Of a stretch of DNA of 64,000 nt, positions 26,227-34,872 are shown piece after piece; the stretch's first letter is position 1; each line of letters begins with the position of its first letter. This DNA is from Lentilactobacillus buchneri. GTDB taxonomy: Bacteria > Bacillota > Bacilli > Lactobacillales > Lactobacillaceae. Position numbers and translations under genes: made by a program. The stretch is taken from assembly GCF_018314255.1 (NCBI RefSeq), contig NZ_CP073066.1:1674001-1738000 (forward strand). Reading direction: 5' to 3'. The notes below the pieces were generated by a model, which saw only the letters and a program-made list of their open reading frames with translations, was not told the DNA's origin and made no database searches.

Positions 26227-27300
26227 TTAGTTCACCTCCTGAAAATGAGGATTAAGCATTAGGTCGGCCATTTCAGCTGCTGAAATGGGGCCAATGTTAG
26301 CTGATAAATTTGTCGTTCTGAAGGCTTCTTCCAGGTTGTCTTTCTTAAAAGGCGTTCCGATCAGCTTATCCTCGATTACTTTCAAGTGACCATTGGCCTG
26401 ATTAAAGTCGCCAAAGATGCGTGCATGGGTCACGATGCCATCATCTACTGAAAAACTGATTTCGACCGTGCCGAGACCATCAAAGTGATTCCCATGGAAG
26501 AAATCATCATCGCGTTTGGTTCCCATAATGAAATCCGGATCAGTGAACTTGTTCTGAGCAATTAGTTCAACCTGCTGCCAATCCGCTTCAGACATTGTAT
26601 AGGTGGGAATAGTTGCCAAGTCAGTCGTTTGAAAGACTTCTTCGAGAAGCAGCCGGCGAATTTCAGCAAAAGTGATTTGGCGATATTGTGGTAGGAAATA
26701 CTGACGAATGTTGGTAACCCGGCTGTGAACCGACTTGATTCCTTTGGAGGCCAACTTGGTTTTGGGTGGGGTTAGTGCTTTTGCAGCCTGATCCAGATCG
26801 ACGTCTATCATCAGTGTTCCGCCACACGAGAATCGGTTGCCGATTTTAAGCGATGACATCCCCGAAAACTTTTTGCCGTCGACTGTGAGGTCATTTCGAC
26901 CGGTCATTTCCGCGTCCACCCCGAGCTTGTGCAGTACATGAATGGCTGGTGTCGCATATTTTTTGAAGTTGAGGTAATTCCTGCCATCATCGTTATCGAT
27001 AAAGGCATATGTCAAATTACCCGGATCAACGTAAACCGCACCGCCACCGGCACCACGACGTGCCAAACGAATATCGTGGGTCTTAATATAATCTAAATTA
27101 ACTTCGGAGTATGCGTCCTGATTGACGCCCAGAACAACTGATGCGGCCGCCGGTTGCGAAAAATGAAAAATCGTGTCGGTAAATTTAGGCGAAGTGATAA
27201 AAAACGTCGAGAGACTGCCGCTGACTCCCGGGTCGCGCAAATGCAGTTGTGAATTTGGATCAGATAAGTCGACAAAAATAATGATTCTCAGTCCCTTCAA
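26227..27300 (-). CDS. lplA: Lipoate-protein ligase 1
   Basis: A 357-residue ligase that activates lipoate with ATP and transfers it to carrier-protein lysines. The catalytic core has RRGAGGGAVYVDPGNLTYAF (RRxxGGGAV motif), TGRNDLTVDGKKFSGMS with the GRND and GKK signatures, and KGIKSVHSRVTNI. A C-terminal accessory domain extends to the end. Start TTG 27300 lies 7 bases after AGGGG, giving MKGLRIIIFVDL, which aligns with the E. coli LplA N-terminus. First gene of a three-gene operon with its own extended -10 promoter. Confidence 0.9.
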   Translation of the reverse strand: MKGLRIIIFVDLSDPNSQLHLRDPGVSGSLSTFFITSPKFTDTIFHFSQPAAASVVLGVNQDAYSEVNLDYIKTHDIRLARRGAGGGAVYVDPGNLTYAFIDNDDGRNYLNFKKYATPAIHVLHKLGVDAEMTGRNDLTVDGKKFSGMSSLKIGNRFSCGGTLMIDVDLDQAAKALTPPKTKLASKGIKSVHSRVTNIRQYFLPQYRQITFAEIRRLLLEEVFQTTDLATIPTYTMSEADWQQVELIAQNKFTDPDFIMGTKRDDDFFHGNHFDGLGTVEISFSVDDGIVTHARIFGDFNQANGHLKVIEDKLIGTPFKKDNLEEAFRTTNLSANIGPISAAEMADLMLNPHFQEVN

Positions 27301-27331
27301 AAAAATTCCCCTGTTAACGATTACATAGAAA

Positions 27332-27340
27332 AGTATAGCA
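27332..27340 (-). promoter_or_regulatory. Extended -10 promoter of lplA1-lyase-gcvH1
   Basis: On the minus strand TGC-TATACT (-10 at 27332-27337, TGn at 27338-27340) about 30 bases before the TTG start. No good -35 is seen, as is usual for extended -10 promoters. Confidence 0.5.
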
Positions 27341-27351
27341 CGTCCGGGTTA

Positions 27352-27400
27352 AAATAAAAAAGAGCGGAATACCCCATCACAATGGCTATTTCCAACTCCC
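27352..27400 (-). terminator. Terminator behind gcvH2
   Basis: On the minus strand GGAAATAGCC and GGGGTATTCC pair and are followed by CTCTTTTTTATTTT. It separates the lplA2-gcvH2 pair from the next operon. Confidence 0.65.
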
Positions 27401-27430
27401 TATTAAACTAAAACGATAAACCGATTATTT

Positions 27431-27739
27431 TTAAAAAAGCTCCACAATCCAAGTTTTGTCCCGATTATCCTCGTTCAAAAGTTCGGGATGCTCAATTAAA
27501 TCTGAGTTCACTTTGGCAACTTTGCCACTCATTGGTGAATGGATTTCAGTCACGGCTTTGGCACCTTCAAATGACAGCATTGGATCGCCGGCACTTAATT
27601 CAGTCATTTTTTCCGGAAATTCGGCGAAGGTAACCTGGCCGATTTCACCGCGGGCCAAGTCGTTTAAGCCGATTCGAGTGTGTCCTTCACTGGTTTTTTC
27701 TTCCCATAAGTATTTGGAATCATCTGCTTTATCTGCCAT
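27431..27739 (-). CDS. GcvH-like lipoyl carrier protein 2
   Basis: A 102-residue paralogue of the carrier at 24533-24841, identical in length and with the lipoyl Lys also at position 61 (FEGAKAVTEIHSP). The opening segment DDSKYLW and GHTRIGLNDLARGEIG are shared. ATG 27739 is preferred over 27748 because GAAAGG lies 9 bases before it. It follows lplA2 by 16 bases and ends at a terminator; unlike module 1 there is no lyase. Confidence 0.85.
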   Translation of the reverse strand: MADKADDSKYLWEEKTSEGHTRIGLNDLARGEIGQVTFAEFPEKMTELSAGDPMLSFEGAKAVTEIHSPMSGKVAKVNSDLIEHPELLNEDNRDKTWIVELF

Positions 27740-27755
27740 GATAATCATCCTTTCA

Positions 27756-28805
27756 TTATTTAAGATCGTACTTCTCTTTTAACATTAAATCTGCCATGTC
27801 AGGTGGCGTTACTTTGCCGATGTTAGCTTCAAGATTGCTGATTCTAAAGGCCTCTTCCAAGCTGTCCTTGGCAAATGGCACGTTGGTAATGTGATTTTCA
27901 ATGGCTGCCAAATCACCATTGGGATTGTTGAAATCACCATAGATTTTTGCGTGAGTCACGACATCGTTTTTGACTGAGAAACTGATTTCAACAGTTCCCA
28001 CGCCGTCAAAATGACGACCGCGGAAGTAATCATCATTGGGTTTGGTGCCCATGACGAAGTCGTCACCGGTATAGGCTTGATCAGCGATTTTTAAGACATC
28101 CTTCCAATCATCATCAGTCATCGTATAGGTTGGTACATCACGAATATCGGTGACTCTAAAGACGGTCAGCAGGATACGTTTTTCCAGTTCTTCAAAGGTG
28201 ATATTTTTGTATTTCGGATCAAAATACTGCCGAATGTTGGTGACCCGACTATGGACAGATTTGATGCCTTTGGATTGCAGTTTTACTTTCGGCGGGGTAA
28301 GGGCTTTGGCCGCTTTGGCCAGGTCAACATCTACCATTAGAGTACCGCCGCATAAAAAGCGATCCCCGATTTTTAATGCCGACATTCCTGAGATTTTTTT
28401 GCCGTCCACGGTTAAATCATTTCGGCCGGTCATTTTGGCGTCGACACCCAATTTCTTCAGGGTTGAAATCACTGGTTGGGCATAGCGTTTGAAATCACCA
28501 TAATTTGAGCCGTCATCGTTGTCAATAAAGACGTACGTCAAATTTCCCGGATCAACAAACACTGCACCGCCACCGGCGAACCGTCTGGAGAGTTGAATTT
28601 TTTGATCACGGATAAAGTTTAAATTAACCTCGGAATAAACATCTTGATTCAACCCAATGACCACCGATGCCTGTGGGGGCCTGGAAAAGTAGAAAATCGG
28701 TTCAGTAAATTTTGGACTGGTGATGAAGAATTTTGAGAGACTGTCGGTGATGATCGGCCGGTTCAAATAATCTTTACCACTGGAAATATCAACATAACGG
28801 ATAAT
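27756..28805 (-). CDS. lplA: Lipoate-protein ligase 2
   Basis: About 349 residues, closely similar to ligase 1: RRFAGGGAVFVDPGNLTYVF, TGRNDLTVDGKKISGMS and KGIKSVHSRVTNI are conserved. The start is unclear. Homology begins at IRYVDISSGKDYLN; just upstream GAGGAG is followed by CTG-ATT-ATT-ATC with no ATG, GTG or TTG. Either a rare ATT start (28805 or 28808) is used, or the in-frame TTG 28856 with a weak AAGG site, giving an unusual 17-residue extension. Upstream DNA is a triple hairpin repeat array. It pairs with gcvH2. Confidence 0.8.
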   Translation of the reverse strand: MIRYVDISSGKDYLNRPIITDSLSKFFITSPKFTEPIFYFSRPPQASVVIGLNQDVYSEVNLNFIRDQKIQLSRRFAGGGAVFVDPGNLTYVFIDNDDGSNYGDFKRYAQPVISTLKKLGVDAKMTGRNDLTVDGKKISGMSALKIGDRFLCGGTLMVDVDLAKAAKALTPPKVKLQSKGIKSVHSRVTNIRQYFDPKYKNITFEELEKRILLTVFRVTDIRDVPTYTMTDDDWKDVLKIADQAYTGDDFVMGTKPNDDYFRGRHFDGVGTVEISFSVKNDVVTHAKIYGDFNNPNGDLAAIENHITNVPFAKDSLEEAFRISNLEANIGKVTPPDMADLMLKEKYDLK

Positions 28806-28928
28806 AATCAGCTCCTCTGATTGAAGTAAGCGGTTACAAAAGAATTCAAAAAACAATGCAACCGAACCTTGACTCTGTCTAATTGCATTGTAACCCATTA
28901 TTGGGGGAGTTGCTCGAAAGTTAACTGA

Positions 28929-28962
28929 AACGTGCGGGTCACCCAGCCCACGTGGCACTGTG
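28929..28962 (-). repeat. Nested-hairpin element, short copy C3
   Basis: GTGCGGGTCACCCAGCCCACGTGGCAC: GTGC and GCAC ends with a short GGGT/ACCC stem. Third unit of a tandem array reading away from the aldo/keto reductase gene; the tail continues AAACGT-type as in other copies. Confidence 0.6.
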
Positions 28963-28970
28963 GTTGAAAT

Positions 28971-29083
28971 GTGCTGCGAGCAACTGACACTGCGATCTAA
29001 GCCACTTTGATTCAAATCCAAACCCGGGATTTCAATCAAAGCGATCTTAGCTCTCTGTGTCAAAACGTTGCTCTCCGCACTCT
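28971..29083 (-). repeat. Nested-hairpin element, copy C2
   Basis: Middle unit of the array. Ends are GTGC and GCACTCT; outer stem GAGCAAC/GTTGCTC, further nested stems including CTTTGATT/AATCAAAG and AAATCC/GGATTT. It is separated from C1 and C3 by about 10-base linkers (ATTTTGATTA and ATTTCAACCA on the minus strand). Confidence 0.75.
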
Positions 29084-29092
29084 AATCAAAAT

Positions 29093-29204
29093 GTGCTCCG
29101 CCAAGCAGCAACCTGCACCTAAGCCAACTTTGGACAACACCAAAAGCGATTTTGTCCAAAGTCAGCTTAGGCTCCGGTTACTAACCGCTCGGCTCCGCAC
29201 TCTA
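29093..29204 (-). repeat. Nested-hairpin element, copy C1, overlapping a stop codon
   Basis: Ends GTGCTCCG and CTCCGCACTCTA; inner stem ACTTTGGACAA / TTGTCCAAAGT and CTAAGC / GCTTAG. On the minus strand the element begins TAGAGTGCGGAG, its first three bases being the stop codon of the aldo/keto reductase gene at 29202. Confidence 0.8.
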
Positions 29205-30047
29205 TCTCATGTCCAACGGTTGCTTACTCGTTGGCTTTGGAAATTCAACATCCAATTGAGCCAACTCATTATCAGTTAACGTAATATCTGCAGCTTTAAC
29301 ATTATCGACCGCATGCTTGGGGTCACCCGATTGAGGGATGGCCAAGGTATTGCCATCGCGGATTGCCCAAGCCAAAATAATTTGCCAGGCAGTTGCCGAA
29401 TGGTTGTCGGCAATTTGTTTGACGACCGGGTCATTAGTCAAACGACCTCGGGCATCACCAGCTGCAACAGGTGTGTAGGCAATCAGTGGAATATGCCGTT
29501 GTCTCATCCAAGGCAGTAGGGTGTATTCAATGCCCCGGCTGCCGAGATTGTACAGATCTTCATTGGCGGCAACCTGATCGGCATTCGGCAAATCCATCAG
29601 TTCTTCCATATCAGAAATGTCGAAGTTTGAAACTCCCCAATGCTTAATTTTTCCTTTTTGCTGCAATTGCTGGAGCGTCTCGATGGTTTCACTCAAAGGA
29701 ACGGCACCACGCCAATGATACAGGTATAAATCAAAATAGCCGGTCCCAACTAATTTCAGGCTGGTATCCAGGCTGTGTTCCATTCTGGAAGCTGAGGCAT
29801 TTGACGGCAGGACTTTGTCGATGATAAACAAATCATCATGCTGCATGTCCTTGATGGCCTCGCCAACTAAGCGTTCGCTGCGGCCGTTTCCGTACATTTC
29901 AGTGGTGTCGATTACTCTGGCACCGGCAGCAATACCATCTTGAATTGCTTTAATTTCATCAGCCCGGGTGCTGGCACTGTCTCCCATGTGCCAGGTTCCC
30001 AAACCAATTGCGGGTACTGTTGAACCACCTATGTTCAATTCTCTCAT
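29202..30047 (-). CDS. Aldo/keto reductase
   Basis: A 281-residue NADPH-dependent reductase, TIM barrel. Catalytic Asp/Tyr in VIDTTEMYGNGRSE, Lys in IIDKVLP, His in LYLYHWRG, then HWGVSNFD and LAIPQSGDP near the C-terminus. Strong AGGAGGT binding site. It precedes the lipoate genes on the same strand but is separated from them by the hairpin array. Its stop codon forms part of repeat C1. Substrate unknown. Confidence 0.88.
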   Translation of the reverse strand: MRELNIGGSTVPAIGLGTWHMGDSASTRADEIKAIQDGIAAGARVIDTTEMYGNGRSERLVGEAIKDMQHDDLFIIDKVLPSNASASRMEHSLDTSLKLVGTGYFDLYLYHWRGAVPLSETIETLQQLQQKGKIKHWGVSNFDISDMEELMDLPNADQVAANEDLYNLGSRGIEYTLLPWMRQRHIPLIAYTPVAAGDARGRLTNDPVVKQIADNHSATAWQIILAWAIRDGNTLAIPQSGDPKHAVDNVKAADITLTDNELAQLDVEFPKPTSKQPLDMR

Positions 30048-30106
30048 AGACTGTCATACCTCCTAATTTTCATTAGTTAATAGTATAACCCTGATAATGG
30101 CATTCA

Positions 30107-31555
30107 TCATCTAATTTTTAACCACTCAAAAATTTGTTGGCCGACTGCTTCGGGTAAATAGCGAATTTCAAACAGTTGGTTGCCATTGCCATGGCGGACG
30201 TTGACCCTGATATGCGCTAATTTGGTATGGGTCATCCAAATTGATTGGACAAATAAAAATGACTGGATATTCTTGTGAGGAATCACGTATTGCGACCGGG
30301 TGAAGAAATGGCCGTCTTGGAGAATCAGCTGGTCGTTGACAATCTTCCAGCCGGTATTGGCAGCTGAATACCAGCCCATCAAAGCCGCGATGACAACCAC
30401 CGGCAGGCTCAGTAATCCCCACAATTTAAAGAGATATAGACAAGGCAGGACGATCACCAGGCTGATCAAAGTGGCATTGCGGATGAAATACCAGTAAGTT
30501 CGTTTGGCTAAATGATCCAATTGGCTGAAGTGAGTGGGCGCCCAGCTGACGAAGGGATGCAGGGTGTCAAATACACGATCGGTTTTCACCACGGGTAAGA
30601 TCATTAAATCATTGCTTTTCTCATCATCCCCAGCCGATGACGCTGCCAGTGCTTGGACGGTTGAAATGTGACACCACTGGCGAATCACGTTTTGTTTAAT
30701 TCGGAGTGCTTGGATCCGGGCAATCGGAATAGTAACTGAATTGCGTTGGAATAGACCCTGCTCAGTTTTAAGCTGGTCGTTTGTGGAATTCAGGCGAAAC
30801 CGATAGTATTTTTGGACGATGGTTAAATAGGAACCGGCAATACTGATAATCACAATTAACAAGCCAATGGCGCCCAGAATGATTGCAGACTGATGAATTA
30901 ATTTCGCGGTCAAGGAATCAATTAACTTTTGCGGAATGGCTTCTTGAATTTTGCCATAGACCGCAAAGCCGGCCCCGATAATCGGAAAGACCCCCAGTGA
31001 GGTCAGTGCGAAGATGTTTAGTTCATGCGGGTTGATTTCGTAGTCGGCATGTTCAGGGCTTGGTTTTAACTGTTCGGTTAAGTGTTCAGCTGCAGGCGCT
31101 GGTTCGGCGTTTCCGGTGCGCTGACGTTCAATTTCTGCTCTGACTCGTTCGTTAACTAATGGCAAAACCGCTTCCGGTCCGTGCTCATCGTGACCAGCCG
31201 TTTCAATTTGAAGCTTTTCCAGATGAAATGGGACCAAAAAGAACCACTGGGTGTGCTGAATTGTTTGAATCCGGGTGTATGGAATGTGTGTGTGTCGTTT
31301 GACGAAGATGCCGCTGTTAATCGTCAGCATGTCCGAGTCGATTTCAAATGTAAAGCACAGGTAACGAACGGTATGCCAAAGAATGATGAGTAGGATAAGA
31401 ACGCTGAATCCTAGGAGTGGCGCGATCCCAATGGCTGTTGACCAGCGGGTAATCGGCCCGGATCCAATGATCAGCAGAAGCAGTGTATCCCAAGAATGCT
31501 GGAAGATAAAGTAGATGATTGACAATGGGTTGAGATGCTGTCGATTAGACGTCAT
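30107..31555 (-). CDS. Bacterial-PH membrane protein, YdbT-like
   Basis: A 482-residue protein with alternating TM pairs and bacterial PH (bPH2, DUF304) domains. Three PH blocks are seen, each with an IP(Y/I/H)xRIQ-type segment: HIPYTRIQTIQH, VTIPIARIQALRI and VIPHKNIQSFLF. YdbS/YdbT pairs in Bacillus contribute to envelope stress or bacteriocin tolerance. Its start overlaps the end of the YdbS-like gene by 11 bases, so the two are translationally coupled. Confidence 0.82.
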   Translation of the reverse strand: MTSNRQHLNPLSIIYFIFQHSWDTLLLLIIGSGPITRWSTAIGIAPLLGFSVLILLIILWHTVRYLCFTFEIDSDMLTINSGIFVKRHTHIPYTRIQTIQHTQWFFLVPFHLEKLQIETAGHDEHGPEAVLPLVNERVRAEIERQRTGNAEPAPAAEHLTEQLKPSPEHADYEINPHELNIFALTSLGVFPIIGAGFAVYGKIQEAIPQKLIDSLTAKLIHQSAIILGAIGLLIVIISIAGSYLTIVQKYYRFRLNSTNDQLKTEQGLFQRNSVTIPIARIQALRIKQNVIRQWCHISTVQALAASSAGDDEKSNDLMILPVVKTDRVFDTLHPFVSWAPTHFSQLDHLAKRTYWYFIRNATLISLVIVLPCLYLFKLWGLLSLPVVVIAALMGWYSAANTGWKIVNDQLILQDGHFFTRSQYVIPHKNIQSFLFVQSIWMTHTKLAHIRVNVRHGNGNQLFEIRYLPEAVGQQIFEWLKIR

Positions 31556-32024
31556 TGTTCCGCACCTCCACCGCCAAATTCATAATTTGTTTCCGGAGTT
31601 GTTCGCCAACTTCCGGTTCGACACCATCAATTTTGTGGGACGTTGAGGCCGTGGTGATGCGGACTTCTTGAAGCTTTTGCGACTGTAAAATCGGCCCGGC
31701 AGAAAGGGTCACGTCCTGGACTCGGGCGATGGGAATCGAGACTAACTTGCGAAAGATAAATCCGGACCGCAGTTCGACGGCATCATCGGACAGGGTGTAC
31801 AGCCAAAAAGAATAACGATACGGAACCAGGCTCATTTCGACAACGAAATCAATGACGGCAACGATAAAAAAGAATCCGGCAGCGTACAGTAGCCATTGAT
31901 AGTTGAAAAAATAGTGAATGATGACCCCAGCGACCCCGACGCCGGCTGACAACAGGGTGTTGAAGATGGCCGAGATTCGCCAAACGGTTTTGATTTGGGC
32001 GGGTAAATGATTTGATTCATTCAT
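31545..32024 (-). CDS. Bacterial-PH membrane protein, YdbS-like
   Basis: A 159-residue protein with two TM segments followed by one bPH2 domain containing LVSIPIARVQDVTLSAGPI. Start ATG 32024 has AAGGAGGCG at ideal spacing; an upstream start would sit before that site. It is the first gene of the ydbS-ydbT pair. Confidence 0.82.
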   Translation of the reverse strand: MNESNHLPAQIKTVWRISAIFNTLLSAGVGVAGVIIHYFFNYQWLLYAAGFFFIVAVIDFVVEMSLVPYRYSFWLYTLSDDAVELRSGFIFRKLVSIPIARVQDVTLSAGPILQSQKLQEVRITTASTSHKIDGVEPEVGEQLRKQIMNLAVEVRNNDV

Positions 32025-32200
32025 GTGATTCGCCTCCTTAACGGGAAATACGATATGTCGTGTGTTAAGTTTACAAAAGAATGACGACAATTACCATCCG
32101 ATGACTTTTGAATAAGGGAATCAATCCGGTAGACATAACGCGGTTTATAGCGTTATACTTACTTTTATGCTTTTCACGAAAATCGAAAGGGGGCTATCAA

Positions 32201-33412
32201 TTGTCGAAAAAAGTTAGAAACGCGATAATTGTCCTGATATTTGGAAACTTTCTGGTCTGTATTGGGATGAGTCTGATCTTCCCGGTCATGCCATTTATTA
32301 AGAACGAACTGCATTTATCCGCCACCGATATGGGGATCATGAACTCGCTGTTTGCAATCGCACAGTTGGTTGCCTCCCCAATCGTTGGTCAAATCTCGGA
32401 TAAAATTGGTCGCAAACCAATTCTGGTTGCCGGCCTGCTATTATATATGGTTTCAGAAATTCTCTTTGCCATGACCAACTGGTTGTGGATGTTTGATATT
32501 TCCCGGACGATCGGGGGCCTGTCTGCCGCCATGGTGGTACCGACCACCAACGCATTGGCTGCCGACTTGACCACGCCACGGCAGCGAGCCCGAGTGATTG
32601 GCTTGTTGTCCGCGGCCTTCAGTGGCGGCTTGATTCTGGGACCCGGGATTGGTGGTATTCTGGCCAAGTTTGATTATAAAACACCATTCTGGTTCGCAGC
32701 CGGATTAGGTTTCTTGAGTATGCTGTCATTGTGGTTAATGCTGCCGAACGAAAAAGAAATTGAGAAGATTGCTGCCAACCATCAAGTTCCGGCGCAAAGC
32801 AGGCCACCCAAGCGGGCGTCTTGGACGCAGGCAAAGAAGCTGTTTGCAGGGCCGATGGGACTACTGTTTCTTCTGATTTTAATTTCTTCATTTGGATTAG
32901 TTGGCTTCGAAAGTATTTATAGTCTGTATGTCAACGAAGTTTTTGGCTTCACAATGGGCAATATCGCTTTGGTATTGACGTTAAACGGACTGACCTCGCT
33001 GACATTTCAAGCGTTGCTGTTCGACAGGCTGGTTGTTTGGCTGACTGAAAAACGCCTGATTCGTTACTGCTTCTTACTCTCGTTTCTGGGCACCGGCTGG
33101 ATTATTCTGGCGCACTCCAAATTAGAAGTGATCATTGCAACTTTAATCGTGTTCACAGCGTATGACTTGATTCGCCCGGCAATTACGACTCTGCTGACCA
33201 AAGCAAGTGCCACTAAGCAAGGTTTAATCAATGGGGTTAACATGTCTTTGACCAGTGTCGGCAACATCGTTGGGCCGATTGTTTCCGGCGCGTTGTTGGA
33301 TGCAAGTTATCACCTGCCGTATCTGGTCGTGATCGTCTTCCTGTTTATTTCATGGATCATGACGTATTGGATTCGGGATCATTTCTCAGTTGATTTGACT
33401 GAGACTAACTAG
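32201..33412 (+). CDS. MFS multidrug-type efflux transporter
   Basis: A 403-residue, 12-TM major facilitator of the drug:H+ antiporter group (NorA/Bmr/TetA-like). Motif A is GQISDKIGRKPIL, motif C-like GLILGPGIGGILA lies in TM5, and the N-terminus FGNFLVCIGMSLIFPVMPF is typical. TTG 32201 is used, 6 bases after AAAGGGGG. It is divergent from ydbST and followed by a terminator. Substrate unknown. Confidence 0.87.
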   Translation: MSKKVRNAIIVLIFGNFLVCIGMSLIFPVMPFIKNELHLSATDMGIMNSLFAIAQLVASPIVGQISDKIGRKPILVAGLLLYMVSEILFAMTNWLWMFDISRTIGGLSAAMVVPTTNALAADLTTPRQRARVIGLLSAAFSGGLILGPGIGGILAKFDYKTPFWFAAGLGFLSMLSLWLMLPNEKEIEKIAANHQVPAQSRPPKRASWTQAKKLFAGPMGLLFLLILISSFGLVGFESIYSLYVNEVFGFTMGNIALVLTLNGLTSLTFQALLFDRLVVWLTEKRLIRYCFLLSFLGTGWIILAHSKLEVIIATLIVFTAYDLIRPAITTLLTKASATKQGLINGVNMSLTSVGNIVGPIVSGALLDASYHLPYLVVIVFLFISWIMTYWIRDHFSVDLTETN

Positions 33413-33446
33413 GCTTTTCCTGCTGTGAGTGGGAGAAGCCTTTTTT
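33411..33446 (+). terminator. Terminator of MFS gene
   Basis: AGGCTTTTCC and GGGAGAAGCCT pair with a 10-base loop and are followed by TTTTTT. Confidence 0.8.
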
Positions 33447-33553
33447 GCTGAATGGAATCGGCAGCCAATTTTTTGAAATTTAGACGACATTTTCCTATCA
33501 TCGCCTTTCATAATCAGTTACAATGAAAGCGCATACTGGATATGCACAAATGA

Positions 33554-34351
<798 letters not shown>

Positions 34352-34473
34352 AAGTGTGCGACGAGACCCGGTTAGGACCCGGCGTACAAGGAGAAACGGT
34401 CAATGATGAACGGGCTTTGTTCATCGTTGGCCGTTTTTTCTTGTACATTAGGGCCCTGGGTCGTCGGAGCATA
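34352..34473 (+). repeat. Nested-hairpin element, type B, copy B1
   Basis: Begins the base after the budC stop: GTGTGCGACGAGACCCGGTTAG, variable stem TACAAGGAGAAACGG paired with CCGTTTTTTCTTGTA, core GATGAAC/GTTCATC, then CTGGGTCGTCGGAGCAT. Reads in the direction of budC. The core and GACCCGG block match B5 (reverse strand), while the stem differs. Confidence 0.8.
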
Positions 34474-34542
34474 GCTCAAAAGCAGAAGGGAGCAGAAAAT
34501 AAAATAAGTGCCACAAACCCTGTAGCCTCTTTGAAAAGGTAT

Positions 34543-34672
34543 TAGTGGAGTCAAAAAAAGGACCAGTGATGAACGGTTTTTGTTCATTACTGGTCCTTTT
34601 GACTTGTGTAGCAGGGGTCAGGGGTGTCGCCCACGGGGCTAGGCAGGCTTTCAGCCGGCCGTCGGAGCATGT
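34543..34672 (+). repeat. Nested-hairpin element, type B, copy B2
   Basis: A 22-bp stem, GTCAAAA..AGGACCAGTGATGAAC with its complement, around GGTTTTT, followed by a GC-rich part and GTCGGAGCAT as in B1. The sequences behind B1 and B2 (GCAGAAGGGAG then TGTAGCCTCT) are also related, so a block of about 200 bases is tandemly duplicated. Confidence 0.7.
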
Positions 34673-34735
34673 GTATAAGGCAGAAGGGAGGCGTAACTCC
34701 AATAAGTTCATTCAAAGCTGTAGCCTCTCTTAAGC

Positions 34736-34872
34736 ACCACTGCTATCGAGCCTAAACGTGCAGCAACCGGCTGATCCCGGCCATTTAAGCGACGAAACGA
34801 GTCATTCCAGAAACAGGAATAACTCGTTTCGTCGCTTAAATTCTGGGATGAAAACGCCTCGTCCCCTACTCA
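34736..34872 (-). repeat. Nested-hairpin element, type A, copy A2
   Basis: Conserved CGTGC, CGGCTGATCCCGGCCATTTAA and TTAAATTCTGGGAT blocks flank a variable stem AGCGACGAAACGAGT..ATTCC and its complement. On the minus strand it starts at TGAGTAGGGG, where TGA is the stop of the SpoIIM-like gene (34870). Confidence 0.8.

Noticed and set aside
24533..29063. SirTM/macrodomain ADP-ribosylation operon
   Set aside because: GcvH-like and LplA are present, but no macrodomain, sirtuin or flavin oxidoreductase is encoded near them.
28929..29204. Hairpin array as a CRISPR or integron attC array
   Set aside because: Units are not identical repeats separated by unique spacers; variation is inside self-complementary arms. 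The ends do not carry attC core sites and there are no cas or integrase genes.
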